The translations under genes and the position numbers were made by a program. From contig JADKGC010000005.1 in the NCBI GenBank assembly GCA_016717205.1, positions 310,001 to 374,000 on the forward strand: 64,000 nt of DNA, in the 5' to 3' direction. Positions 25,568-33,423 of this stretch are shown in pieces. Positions within the stretch are counted from its first letter, which is position 1. Every line of letters starts with the position of its first letter. Source of the DNA: Candidatus Flexifilum breve. Lineage in GTDB: Bacteria > Chloroflexota > Anaerolineae > Aggregatilineales > Phototrophicaceae. The notes under the pieces were generated by a model. It was not told the origin of the DNA. It saw only the letters and a list, made by a program, of their open reading frames with translations, and ran no database searches.

Positions 25568-26758
25568 ATGGATTCTATACCGATTCGCCGCACCTACAAG
25601 TACCGTTTGTATTCCTCCAAGCGCGATCGATATTTGCACGATCAGATCAACATCGCGGGCTTGATCTGGAATCACGCCCTAGCTCTGCAAAAACGCTATT
25701 ATCGCCTCACCGGCAAGTACATCTTTGTCGAGCGCATGCGCGCCCACACGGGCAAACTGCGCATGAAAACCCAGCGCTTCGCCCACTGGAAACTGCTCGG
25801 TTCGCAAACGGTGCAGGATGTGTGCAACCGCCTCGACAAAGCCTATCAGCGGTTTTTCGTGCGGCTTGCCAGCAGTCCACCCCACTTCAAAAAGGTGAAA
25901 AGCTATCGTTCGTTCACGCTGACGCAGTATGGTTGGAAGCTGATCACTTCCAATCAGAATCAATTGAAGCCGAACGGCGAGTACACCCGTGAACGCGGCA
26001 TGATCAAAATTGGCGATCAAACCTACAAGTTCGTGCAGCACCGCCCGCTGGGGGGCGAGATCAAGACCGTGACCGTCAAACGGGATGCGATGAACCGCTT
26101 GTGGCTGTGTTTCAGCGTAATCGAACGCATTGTACTGCCCGACGGAGTCGGCTCGAGTCGCATCGGCGGCTTCGACTTCGGGCTGCGCACGTTCCTTACT
26201 GATGAGCAAGGGCGCGCGTGGATGCATCCTGAATTCTTTCGGCAGGCTTTAGGCCGGGTGCGCCGCTTGAACCGCAGTCTAGAGCGCAAGCAGGCGGACA
26301 GTCAGAATCGCAAAGTGGCGAAATGGCTGCTGGCGCGGGCGCATGAGCGGGTGGCGGATAAGCGGCAGGATTTTCATTTCAAGCTGGCACACGCCCTGTG
26401 TGACGACTATGACGTGCTGGTGTTCGAGGATTTGAACCTGCGCGGCATGACGGCGCGCTGGGGGCGCAAGGTCAATGACCTAGCGTTTGGCAAATTCCTG
26501 TACATCATGGAACATGTCGCCAGAAAGCGCGGTAAACAGGTCATCTACAGCGCGCGTTACGAACGCACGACGGGCAAATGTTCGCAGTGTGGCCACATAC
26601 AAACCCTGACCCTAGATGATCGGGCGTTTCACTGCGGCGCGTGTGATGTGGTCATTGACCGCGATCACAACGCGGCGCGGAATATTTTGCGCGCCGGGGC
26701 ATCGGCGCATACTGGTTTAGGCGTAGTAAGACCCGCTTCGGCGGGCGGCGCTGCTTGA
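25568..26758 (+). CDS. tnpB: TnpB, RNA-guided nuclease of IS200/IS605 family
   Basis: 396-residue OrfB/TnpB. The N-terminal helix-turn-helix region starts with YKYRLYSSKRD. The RuvC catalytic residues are intact: Asp203 in GGFDFGL, Glu287 in VFEDLNLRGM, and D364/D366 in DRDHNAARNIL. The zinc ribbon is CSQCG...CGAC (C338, C341, C356, C359). The end VVRPASAGGA is typical of TnpB, whose 3' coding end overlaps the guide RNA. No TnpA transposase lies nearby, so it is a solo element, able to cut but perhaps not to move itself. Located right after tRNA-Lys and its terminator. TnpB proteins are omega-RNA-guided DNA nucleases related to Cas12. Confidence 0.95.
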   Translation: MDSIPIRRTYKYRLYSSKRDRYLHDQINIAGLIWNHALALQKRYYRLTGKYIFVERMRAHTGKLRMKTQRFAHWKLLGSQTVQDVCNRLDKAYQRFFVRLASSPPHFKKVKSYRSFTLTQYGWKLITSNQNQLKPNGEYTRERGMIKIGDQTYKFVQHRPLGGEIKTVTVKRDAMNRLWLCFSVIERIVLPDGVGSSRIGGFDFGLRTFLTDEQGRAWMHPEFFRQALGRVRRLNRSLERKQADSQNRKVAKWLLARAHERVADKRQDFHFKLAHALCDDYDVLVFEDLNLRGMTARWGRKVNDLAFGKFLYIMEHVARKRGKQVIYSARYERTTGKCSQCGHIQTLTLDDRAFHCGACDVVIDRDHNAARNILRAGASAHTGLGVVRPASAGGAA

Positions 26759-26790
26759 CGCCAGCGGCTCTACCTGAAACGGTTGGGGCG
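26700..26790 (+). ncRNA. Candidate omega-RNA / right-end region of tnpB
   Basis: The end of tnpB and the first bases after it contain a CCCGC-TTCG-GCGGG hairpin (26732-26745, a UUCG tetraloop) and a second GGCG...CGCC pairing. Omega-RNAs usually start inside the tnpB 3' end and run past the stop to the element's right end, with the guide just beyond. The boundaries and the guide are not determinable here. Confidence 0.35.
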
Positions 26791-26878
26791 TATGTCACTC
26801 AGCATGTTGAGGGTTGAGCGTATGTCACTCATTCGGTTCAGGGTTAGGGGATATGTCACTCAGCGGGTTCAGGGTGCC
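26791..26878 (+). repeat. Three tandem imperfect 30/31-bp repeats after tnpB
   Basis: TATGTCACTC occurs at 26791, 26821 and 26852, each followed by a GTTGAGGGTT or GTTCAGGGT block, so the period is 30 then 31 bp. Not palindromic. The array lies between the tnpB stop and a terminator hairpin; function unknown. Confidence 0.8.
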
Positions 26879-26907
26879 TACAGGTCCACAAGAAGATCGT
26901 TACGAAG

Positions 26908-26931
26908 AACCCGCCAGAAGGCGGGTTTTGC
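26908..26931. terminator. Terminator hairpin
   Basis: AACCCGCC-AGAA-GGCGGGTT followed by TTG; an 8-bp GC-rich stem that could end transcription from either side (tnpB forward, DfsB-like gene reverse). Confidence 0.7.
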
Positions 26932-26941
26932 TTCACTTTTA

Positions 26942-27449
26942 CTATCCCTCCCGTGCTAGCCACGCGCGGACGTTGGCCTCATGATCATCGTGGAAGTGCT
27001 CGAAGAATTCGCCCGGCGGAAAACGGACGCCGCCGATCCGCACGCGGTAGTAAGCTTTACCCGCCGCATCGTGATCCGCCTCAATCGGCGTCTCAGCGGG
27101 GAGGCGGTCAAGGACGGCGATCACCTGCTGAATAGTCTGGCGCGCTTCGTCGAGTACCGCCTGCGCCGCACGCCCGTGATACGCCTCGAAAATCCACGCG
27201 TTGATCTCATCGCCAGCTTGAAGATGCGCCGGCCACGGTGGCGGCGGTTCGGGGTCGCCGCGCTGCGCGGCCTGCATGTACGCCGCCAACCGCCGATTCC
27301 AGCCGGTCATGTGGGCGACGAGGTCTTTCATCGACCACGGCCCGTTCACGCCCGGCTGCTCCATGCGTTCAGCGCCAACCTGGGTCAGTAAGGCTTCCCC
27401 ACTGCTGCTGCTCAGATTGCAGCCAGTGCACAAGCTCAGCTTTGTTCAT
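26942..27449 (-). CDS. ClbS/DfsB-like (DinB-type helical) protein, one frameshift
   Basis: About 168 residues if repaired. The ATG at 27449 begins MNKAELVHWLQSEQQQW. The frame then breaks at a four-base run (27397-27400 on the plus strand, GGGG in the message) and continues as EALLTQVGAERMEQPGVNGPWSMKDLVAHMTGWNRRL to the stop at 26942. Deleting one G joins the two halves smoothly, so a consensus error is likely. The fold is a four-helix DinB-like bundle of the DUF1706/DfsB type, with HMTGWNRR and the FFEHFHDDHEANVRAW motif near the C-terminus. Role unknown; some relatives protect against genotoxins. Confidence 0.8.
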
Positions 27450-27469
27450 GCCGTCCCCCCCAGCGTCGT

Positions 27470-28174
27470 CTACTCGTAGTAATCCGGTGCTTGCTTCAAT
27501 CCCGCCCACTGCGCCATGTCATGACCGAAAATCACCAGCCCGATCTGCTCTCGGTCGACCAGATCCAGCAGCTTGAGCATGCTGGCGCGGCCCGCTTCGC
27601 CGTTCGTATCGGTGCCCTCCTCCGGTTCGCCCCGGGTGAAAGCCCCGCCAAAGGGCACCGCGTCAATCGTCAATAAAATCGCGCCTGTTTTGGGCAGCCG
27701 CACCAGCACCGATTGATGTCCCGGCACATGGCCGCTCGTCTCAAACAGTTCCAGCCCCGGCAGCAATTCCGTGTCCCCGTCCACCAGCCGAATGCGTTCC
27801 AGCGGCTGATCCCATTGGGAGCGCAGCGCCGCAAACCGCGGATTGGTCGCCGCGTCGGCATGATGCGCCCGCTGCACCACATACTGCGCCTTGGTGAAAG
27901 CCGCGTGTCGCCCGGCATGGTCGATATCATAGTGCGTCGAAATAACCGTCTGGATATCGTCCGGCTGTAAACCCAGGCGCGCCAACTGCTGGATCACGTC
28001 CTGACCGTTCACAAAATCTGCTTCATCCTCCGGCAGCACCTCGGGCAGCCCCGTGTCAATCAGAATGTTCTGGCCGTCCCCCGTTTGCACCAGATAGCAC
28101 ACAATCGGAATCTCATATTCCGGCATCGATCCCACCTGCATCAGATACAGACGCTGTGCGGCATTTTGACTCAT
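27470..28174 (-). CDS. Metallo-beta-lactamase-fold hydrolase (AHL-lactonase-like)
   Basis: 234-residue MBL-fold hydrolase. The metal motif is STHYDIDHAG, a variant of HxHxDH with Asp in place of the second His. Further ligands are in TSGHVPGH, in TIDAV and in the C-terminal VIFGHDM. The text PIVCYLVQTGDGQNILIDTGL is typical of the N-acyl homoserine lactonase family. The changed second ligand may alter metal loading or substrate. The stop lies 20 bp before the start of the DfsB-like gene. Function in lactone hydrolysis is possible, not shown. Confidence 0.87.
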   Translation of the reverse strand: MSQNAAQRLYLMQVGSMPEYEIPIVCYLVQTGDGQNILIDTGLPEVLPEDEADFVNGQDVIQQLARLGLQPDDIQTVISTHYDIDHAGRHAAFTKAQYVVQRAHHADAATNPRFAALRSQWDQPLERIRLVDGDTELLPGLELFETSGHVPGHQSVLVRLPKTGAILLTIDAVPFGGAFTRGEPEEGTDTNGEAGRASMLKLLDLVDREQIGLVIFGHDMAQWAGLKQAPDYYE

Positions 28175-28248
28175 CTTACCCCCCTTAAAACTAGACCAAC
28201 CCTTGGATTACGACCCGGTAGGACTGCGCGACACTGACCGCCTGCCGC

Positions 28249-28539
28249 TCACATCATCTCGATATACAGCCGGATTGTCACGTCGTCGCCTTCTTCAAGC
28301 TGCTCCGCTTTGCGCACGCTCACTTTGAGCGGCACGAGGTAGAGGCCATCTTTGGGGAACAGCGACGTTTTGAACTCCGTTTTGCCGATGCGCCCCTGCA
28401 CGGGAATCACCCCCCAGCCATACGTCACATGGTTGGCGATCTCCTTGATGTCGCGGCTTTCCGCTTCGGGAATGGTGACGAAGTAAAACGGCGACGGTCC
28501 ACGCCAGTACCAGATGCTGCCGCTGAACTCAATTTCCAT
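28249..28539 (-). CDS. DUF1905 domain protein
   Basis: 96-residue protein starting MEIEFSGSIWYWRGPSPFYFVTIPEAESRDIKEI, with GWGVIPVQGRIGKTEFKTSLFPKDGLYLVPLKVSVRKAE and a C-terminal beta strand. This is the DUF1905 beta-barrel fold, usually linked to a DUF1801/YdeI-type domain in other genomes. The start ATG 28539 has a GGGGCAGCG site; the longer frame to 28818 runs through a repeat and is rejected. A DUF1801 gene lies nearby (29421-29765). Function unknown. Confidence 0.88.
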   Translation of the reverse strand: MEIEFSGSIWYWRGPSPFYFVTIPEAESRDIKEIANHVTYGWGVIPVQGRIGKTEFKTSLFPKDGLYLVPLKVSVRKAEQLEEGDDVTIRLYIEMM

Positions 28540-28642
28540 CGCTGCCCCTTTCGCTAAAATCGGATGCTGAAAGTGCCTGTCGCTTATGTGGATGTATAAA
28601 CACTTCTCCCATACAAGCGGAAAGGGCGATGTTGCGAACAAT

Positions 28643-28689
28643 GTTGTCTCCCCTCCCCGAATTCGGGGAGGGGCCGGGGGTGGGGTCGG
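28643..28689. repeat. GAATTC-palindrome repeat, full copy
   Basis: Full-length copy: GTTGTCTCCCCTCCCC-GAATTC-GGGGAGGGG followed by CCGGGGGTGGGGTCGG. The core is an 11+11-bp perfect palindrome. Near-identical copies at 37195-37241 and others. Confidence 0.85.
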
Positions 28690-28727
28690 AATTTGATCGC
28701 TTTCAACGTCCCCATGTCCGCCGCCGC

Positions 28728-29408
28728 TCAGGCTCCCACCAGGTTCTTGTCTTCCATTTCCCAGGAGTGATCCAGCGCGTGGTACGCGGTATGCCGGATC
28801 AGGTAGCGCAGCGGCCATTTCGCCAGCTTACCGGCGGGCTTGCCCTGCGCGTGATACGCCCGGATGGCGGTGCAGTACGCCGCGCGATGCGCCGTCAGCC
28901 CCTCGTCGGTCAGCATCTCCGCGCCGGGGGTGAGCACGCCGATCATCTTCGCCCACTGCAGTTCGGCGTACAGCGTGTGCCGGACGATCTCGTCGCGATC
29001 CTTCCCACCGCCGCGCGTCCCTTTCTGCATCTCGGCAGAGACGCGCGCGCGCACCACGTCGAAGAACGACCAGCAGGCGCGCATCAGGGTCAGTTCGCGT
29101 TCCAATTCCTCGCTCGACATCGGCTGTTTGTCGATGCTGGAGAACGCAAACGAGATACCCCAGAAATCCGTTGATCCCACACCGGGATAGTGCTCGACAA
29201 TGTTCAGCGCGGTGTTTGCGGCAAACTCGCCATCCATGCCCGCCAGCGACGCGATGGGCGCGTAGCGGGGGAGATAGGCTTGCAGCCGTTCCAGCGCGAG
29301 TTCCTCGGTCTTGGCGCCGCGCTCCAGGCCGGGCCAATCCTGTGCCACGGCGATCACTTTCTTGCCTTTCGGCCCGACTTCGATGGTCACGCGCACGGGT
29401 TGAGTCAA
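28728..29408 (-). CDS. Hypothetical protein with DinB-like C-terminal segment
   Basis: 226-residue soluble protein. The N-terminus (VRVTIEVGPKGKKVIAVAQDWPGLERGAKTEELALERLQAYL) looks like a small alpha/beta domain of the HicB type. The C-terminus has long helices ending in RHTAYHALDHSWEMEDKNL, with His residues spaced as in DinB metal-binding bundles. The whole architecture is not one I can name. It is 12 bp from the DUF1801 gene stop on the upstream side and may be co-transcribed with it. Confidence in the gene is high; in function, low. Confidence 0.8.
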   Translation of the reverse strand: MTQPVRVTIEVGPKGKKVIAVAQDWPGLERGAKTEELALERLQAYLPRYAPIASLAGMDGEFAANTALNIVEHYPGVGSTDFWGISFAFSSIDKQPMSSEELERELTLMRACWSFFDVVRARVSAEMQKGTRGGGKDRDEIVRHTLYAELQWAKMIGVLTPGAEMLTDEGLTAHRAAYCTAIRAYHAQGKPAGKLAKWPLRYLIRHTAYHALDHSWEMEDKNLVGA

Positions 29409-29420
29409 GGTCTTCGTCCC

Positions 29421-29765
29421 CTACGCAGTCGCGGCCCGCTGGATCAGCGCTTTGAGCAGCGCGTAGTCGACTTCATCCTTTTCCCGAATCTTGATCGTCT
29501 TGCGGTCGCCCGTCTCTGACGATTCGAACAAGCCTTCCGGCGGCTGCAGCGCCTGCGCGTTAAAGATGGTGAAGCTCACCCAGCCCTTCGCCGGACCGAG
29601 CACCGCCGCATATTTGCCGTTCTGGAGGAAGTGCGGCTTGCCGTATTGGATGCGCTCCTGCACCTCGGGGATCGCCTCGTTGATCAACGCGCGAATCCGG
29701 TTGCAGACATCAGCCTGCCACGGCTGCGCGAGCTTGCCAATGTAATCGGTGACTTCCTGATTCAT
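29421..29765 (-). CDS. DUF1801 (YdhG/iron-chaperone-like) protein
   Basis: 114-residue single-domain protein. Family text: MNQEVTDYIGKLAQPWQADVCNRIRALINEAIPEVQERIQYGKPHF, then YAAVLGPAKGWVSFTIFN and a C-terminal helix. The family is a small alpha/beta fold with the Y-G-x-P-x-F element, found in YdhG and the frataxin-like iron chaperones of Bacillus; the true function is not settled. Likely transcribed with the downstream 226-residue gene. Confidence 0.9.
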   Translation of the reverse strand: MNQEVTDYIGKLAQPWQADVCNRIRALINEAIPEVQERIQYGKPHFLQNGKYAAVLGPAKGWVSFTIFNAQALQPPEGLFESSETGDRKTIKIREKDEVDYALLKALIQRAATA

Positions 29766-29957
29766 CGATTCAGTCCTTGTCTATGCGGTTGTCCAGAGTA
29801 GATCATACCCATCGATACTAGCATAGAACTTTAGTTCTAACCATTACAATCGCGTAGCTCGTCGTGTAAGCAGCGGCGCTCATCCCAACCCTCAGTGATT
29901 TTCGCAGCCCCAAAGGTTAGATCTCCAACTTACAGAGGTTCCATTCTATGCGGCGAT

Positions 29958-29999
29958 GTGTCACAATACAGGCGTGTCAGGCTGGCTTCAGTGTGACAC
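29958..29999. promoter_or_regulatory. Inverted repeat upstream of the epimerase cassette
   Basis: GTGTCACA (29958-29965) and TGTGACAC (29992-29999) are perfect inverted arms, with a third half site GTGTCA at about 29974. They lie 35-75 bp before the epimerase start. Possible operator half-sites; no -35/-10 pair is clear. Confidence 0.4.
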
Positions 30000-30033
30000 G
30001 AACATCCTAACTCAGCAGACCTAAGATGACAGC

Positions 30034-31041
30034 ATGTTGCGAATTCTGGTTAGCGGCGTAGCCGGCTTCATTGGCTCCAATCTCACGCAGGCGCTCCTCG
30101 AAAAGGGCTACGCCGTCGTCGGCGTAGACAACCTATCGCAAGGCGATCTCCTCAACATGGCGGCGTTCCGCGAACATCCACACTTCACCTTTGTGCAGGA
30201 GGATATTCGCAACGAGGCCGCGATGATCCAGTGTGCGGAAGGCTGCACGGCCTTGGTGCATCTGGCGGCCTACAAAATTCCGCGCTACAGCGACGCGCTG
30301 GATACGCTGCATATCAATACGATTGGCACCGAGTCCTTTCTCAAAGCAGCGGTTGAGCACAAGGCGAAAATGGTCGCCGCGTCCACATCGGATGTGTACG
30401 GCAAAAATCCACAGGTGCCGTTTGACGAAAACTCCAATCTCGTCGTCGGCAACCCGGATGTGCGCCGCTGGGCGTATGCTATCTCCAAAATGTACGAAGA
30501 GCAGTTGATGTTCGCCTATCACGAGCGCTATGGCATCGATATTGTCCCCTTGCGCTTTTTCGGCGGCTACGGCCCCAACCAGAACCTGACGTGGTGGGGC
30601 GGCCCGCAGTCGGTGTTCATCAATATGGCGCTGGATAACGAAGAAATCCCCGTTCATGGGGACGGCCAGCAGACGCGCTCGTTCACCTATGTGAGCGACC
30701 ACGTCAACGGCATCATCCGCGCGGTCGAACGTCCCGAAGCCAATAACAAGGTCTTCAACATTGGCGCGAACCGCGAGATCACGATTGAAGGCTTGGCGCA
30801 TTTGATCTGGGGATTGGTGCGCGGCCCGGAAGAGACCGCGCGCATTCGCTTCATTCCCTATGAGACGTTCGGCAAATATGAAGATGTGCAGCGCCGCATT
30901 CCCGACATTGCCCGTGCGCGCGAACTGCTCGGCTTCGAACCGCAGGTGGAGCTCGAAGAGGGCTTGCGCCGCACCATCCGCTGGCAGGTCGAACGCCGCC
31001 GCCAGCTCGGTATCAGCACGCCCGACCCGGTGAATGCCTAA
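30034..31041 (+). CDS. NAD-dependent sugar-nucleotide epimerase/dehydratase
   Basis: 335-residue extended SDR. Motifs: VAGFIGSNL (nucleotide loop near residue 10), VDNLSQG, VHLAAYKIPR, STSDVYGKN, and the catalytic YAISKMYEE pair. The text GDGQQTRSFTYVSD is typical of UDP-glucose/GlcNAc 4-epimerase and GDP-mannose-type enzymes. Its stop overlaps the start of the GT2 gene by 1 bp (TAATG), and four co-directional genes follow closely. Likely supplies a nucleotide sugar to the linked glycosyltransferase. Confidence 0.92.
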   Translation: MLRILVSGVAGFIGSNLTQALLEKGYAVVGVDNLSQGDLLNMAAFREHPHFTFVQEDIRNEAAMIQCAEGCTALVHLAAYKIPRYSDALDTLHINTIGTESFLKAAVEHKAKMVAASTSDVYGKNPQVPFDENSNLVVGNPDVRRWAYAISKMYEEQLMFAYHERYGIDIVPLRFFGGYGPNQNLTWWGGPQSVFINMALDNEEIPVHGDGQQTRSFTYVSDHVNGIIRAVERPEANNKVFNIGANREITIEGLAHLIWGLVRGPEETARIRFIPYETFGKYEDVQRRIPDIARARELLGFEPQVELEEGLRRTIRWQVERRRQLGISTPDPVNA

Positions 31042-31826
31042 TGCCCAGCCTGTATATTGCCGTCCCCGTCCTGAACGAAGCGCCCAACCTCCCCCGGCTA
31101 TTTGATTCATTCCGGCGGCTGGCCAGCGATCACAGCGCGCAGTTCAGCGTGCACATCCTGCTGGTCGACGATGGCAGCACGGACGGCACCGCCGACGTCG
31201 CGTGCCAACTGGCGGGCGATCTGGCGTTTAAAGTGCTGCGTCATGAGGTGAATTACGGGCCGGGGCGCGCCTTCCAAACCGTGTTCAGCTATCTTGCGGA
31301 CAAGCTTCAACCGGGCGACTGGGTGCTCACGATGGAAGGCGATAATACGTCGCGTTACGAACTCGTGCGCACCATGTTTCGCCGCGCCATCGAAGAGGAT
31401 TACGAGGTTGTGCTCGCCAGCCCGTACCTGTACGGCGGCGGCATCGTCCACACCTCATCCCTGCGCGTGTTGTTGAGTAAAGTGGCGAACACCTTCGTCA
31501 AGGAACTGCTCGGCATCAACGGTATCGTCACCGTCAGCTCGTTTTTCCGGCTGTACCGCGCATCGGCGCTCCAGCGCTTGCAGCAGCGCTACTCGCCGAG
31601 CATTCTGGAGACCAACGGTTTCGAATGCATGACGGAAATGGTCATCAAGATGATCAACCTCAACCTGTCCATCAGCGAGGTGCCGATGGTGCTGGACACC
31701 CAGCTCCGCATCGGCAAGAGCAAAATGAAAATCATGCGGACGATTCGCGGCTATTTGCGCCTCGCCCTGCAGTTACGCCGGTGGAAGGCACCGGAAATCC
31801 CCAAACCATCGCTGACACGCATTTAG
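31041..31826 (+). CDS. Glycosyltransferase family 2
   Basis: 261-residue GT-A fold transferase. The start MPSLYIAVPVLNEAPNLPRL is the family nucleotide-sugar strand. ILLVDDGSTDGTAD is the first acidic motif, VLTMEGDNTS the metal-binding acidic site, and ETNGFECMTEM the acceptor region. No transmembrane helix is visible, so it is cytosolic or peripheral. One-base overlap with the epimerase gene indicates translational coupling. Likely adds sugars to a lipid or glycan carrier. Confidence 0.93.
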   Translation: MPSLYIAVPVLNEAPNLPRLFDSFRRLASDHSAQFSVHILLVDDGSTDGTADVACQLAGDLAFKVLRHEVNYGPGRAFQTVFSYLADKLQPGDWVLTMEGDNTSRYELVRTMFRRAIEEDYEVVLASPYLYGGGIVHTSSLRVLLSKVANTFVKELLGINGIVTVSSFFRLYRASALQRLQQRYSPSILETNGFECMTEMVIKMINLNLSISEVPMVLDTQLRIGKSKMKIMRTIRGYLRLALQLRRWKAPEIPKPSLTRI

Positions 31827-31857
31827 TTTCGTCCCACTGACTTGCTCAGGAAACGTC

Positions 31858-33408
31858 ATGGCTCCTAACTCAGCACTTTCCATCACCCAGCGCGCTCGCT
31901 CAAAGGTCTTCATCCGTGCGCTGCTGATCACGCTGGTGGTGGTACTGCCACTGCTGATGCTGCTGATTATGGTGCGCCTCACTGCGCAGACCAATCTCAG
32001 CGGCGCGGTACCATGGCTGTCAGACGGGGTCATGAACTGGCATCAGGTCAAAACAGTTCACACCGTGGGGTTCAGCGGCGGGTATTACACTCTCAACGAA
32101 ATCCCCGCGCAGGTTGATGTCCTGCGCTTCTACATGCATGGGCCAGTTTACCCGCTCTTGTACGGCCTGTTTGCGCTGGTCGCCGGCTGGGATTTGCCGA
32201 TCGTCGTCTATGCGAACATAGTGCTGTTTGCTGTCGGGGTTCTGGTCGTCGTGCGCACTATTCCGTTCACCAATCGGCAGCTTGCGCTGCTGGCGCTGGT
32301 GACTGGCAGTTACTATCCGGTGATCCTCTTCTTGCCAACGGCTATGCAGGAAACCCTAAACGTCTTCGTCGGCCTCGTGTTAGCGGCGCTCTTTTACCAC
32401 GCATTCCAGCGTCAAGCTGAGCTGCCGCTGACCGCGAAAATCGTGGGCGTCGGTTTTTTTGCCTTTGCCATCTTCACCCGTATGTCGTGGGGCTTACTGC
32501 TGCTGCCGTACCTGTATTTGATTCTGCCCCGATCCCGCGCCCGAATTCCGCTCGCGCTGCTGGGCACGCTGCTCATAGGCGGCAGCCTCGTCTTTATCAT
32601 GGGACGCATCATCCCGGCCAACGACTATCACATGGTCTACCGGCTGCTCACCGCTTTGCGCGAAGATCCAGCCGGTGGCTTGGATCTACTCGTCGAAAAT
32701 ATCGTAATCAACCTCTCCCGTTACACCAGCTTGCACAAACCGCAGAGCGATATCGCTTTAACCATCGTGTTTTGGGCGATGATCGCCATGCTGCTGGCGA
32801 TACTATGGAAGAATCGGTACGCACAGGCGGCGGATGCTTCCAATCCCCGGTTACAGATCGGTTTTCACCTCTACAACCTGTTCAGCGTGTTGATCCTCAG
32901 CTTGCTGCTGTATATTATGGGCACGTGGGGGGATTACCGGGTCATTTCCATACATCTGCTGCTTACGTTCGTGCTGCTGATCGCGTTGGGACAGGAGCGC
33001 TTGGTGACGGTCTATCTGGTCTTCAACCTCCTCTGCATCCCACTGCTGCAGCCATCATTTCAAGACCTGCACGAGGCGCACTTCCCGCCAGAGCCGCGAC
33101 CGGATTTGACGACCCTCGAACCCTACCTCGTATTTGAGCCAAACCAAACGGATCCCTGGTGCAATTCGATTGCCGTCCAAGATATTCTGTTCGACAATCG
33201 AATTCTGACGGTTCCCGGTGGAATTGGCCTAAATCTAGTTCAGCCCGGCGTCTTCACGGAGCTGTCCATCTTGCGCTCACGCTACCTGTGGCTAGCCCCG
33301 GATGCCTATGAGCGAGTCCGGCACGATATGGGTGTAACGGAACTCACGCTGGCCGTCCCCGCGGAATTGAACCTACCCATCTACCTCAACCCGAATGCTG
33401 ACTGTTAG
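31858..33408 (+). CDS. Polytopic membrane protein, GT-C-like
   Basis: 516-residue integral membrane protein. A cytosolic N-terminus (ITQRARSKVFIRALL) is followed by a first helix, a large extracytoplasmic loop (about 50-95) with FSGGYYTLNEIPAQVDVLRFYMHGPVYPLLYG, then about 8-9 further helices and a soluble C-terminal domain (about 400-516). This layout is that of GT-C glycosyltransferases using lipid-linked sugars, but I see no clear catalytic D-x-D in the first loop. Between a GT2 gene and an unknown gene on the same strand. Function inferred only from layout and context. Confidence 0.75.
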   Translation: MAPNSALSITQRARSKVFIRALLITLVVVLPLLMLLIMVRLTAQTNLSGAVPWLSDGVMNWHQVKTVHTVGFSGGYYTLNEIPAQVDVLRFYMHGPVYPLLYGLFALVAGWDLPIVVYANIVLFAVGVLVVVRTIPFTNRQLALLALVTGSYYPVILFLPTAMQETLNVFVGLVLAALFYHAFQRQAELPLTAKIVGVGFFAFAIFTRMSWGLLLLPYLYLILPRSRARIPLALLGTLLIGGSLVFIMGRIIPANDYHMVYRLLTALREDPAGGLDLLVENIVINLSRYTSLHKPQSDIALTIVFWAMIAMLLAILWKNRYAQAADASNPRLQIGFHLYNLFSVLILSLLLYIMGTWGDYRVISIHLLLTFVLLIALGQERLVTVYLVFNLLCIPLLQPSFQDLHEAHFPPEPRPDLTTLEPYLVFEPNQTDPWCNSIAVQDILFDNRILTVPGGIGLNLVQPGVFTELSILRSRYLWLAPDAYERVRHDMGVTELTLAVPAELNLPIYLNPNADC

Positions 33409-33423
33409 GCGCAGGAGACAGCC

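Noticed and set aside
26791..26878. Possible CRISPR array
   Set aside because: Three units with no constant repeat/unique spacer structure, no cas genes, and variable unit length; treated as tandem repeats.
26870..26895. Possible tRNA-Lys 3' remnant (GGTCCACAAGAAG resembles the tRNA end GGTTCACAAGAG)
   Set aside because: Match too short, and the T-arm is not recognisable; no evidence of an attachment-site duplication.
28540..28818. N-terminal extension of the DUF1905 gene
   Set aside because: Runs through a GAATTC repeat and has no ribosome site; the start at 28539 has one and fits the family length.
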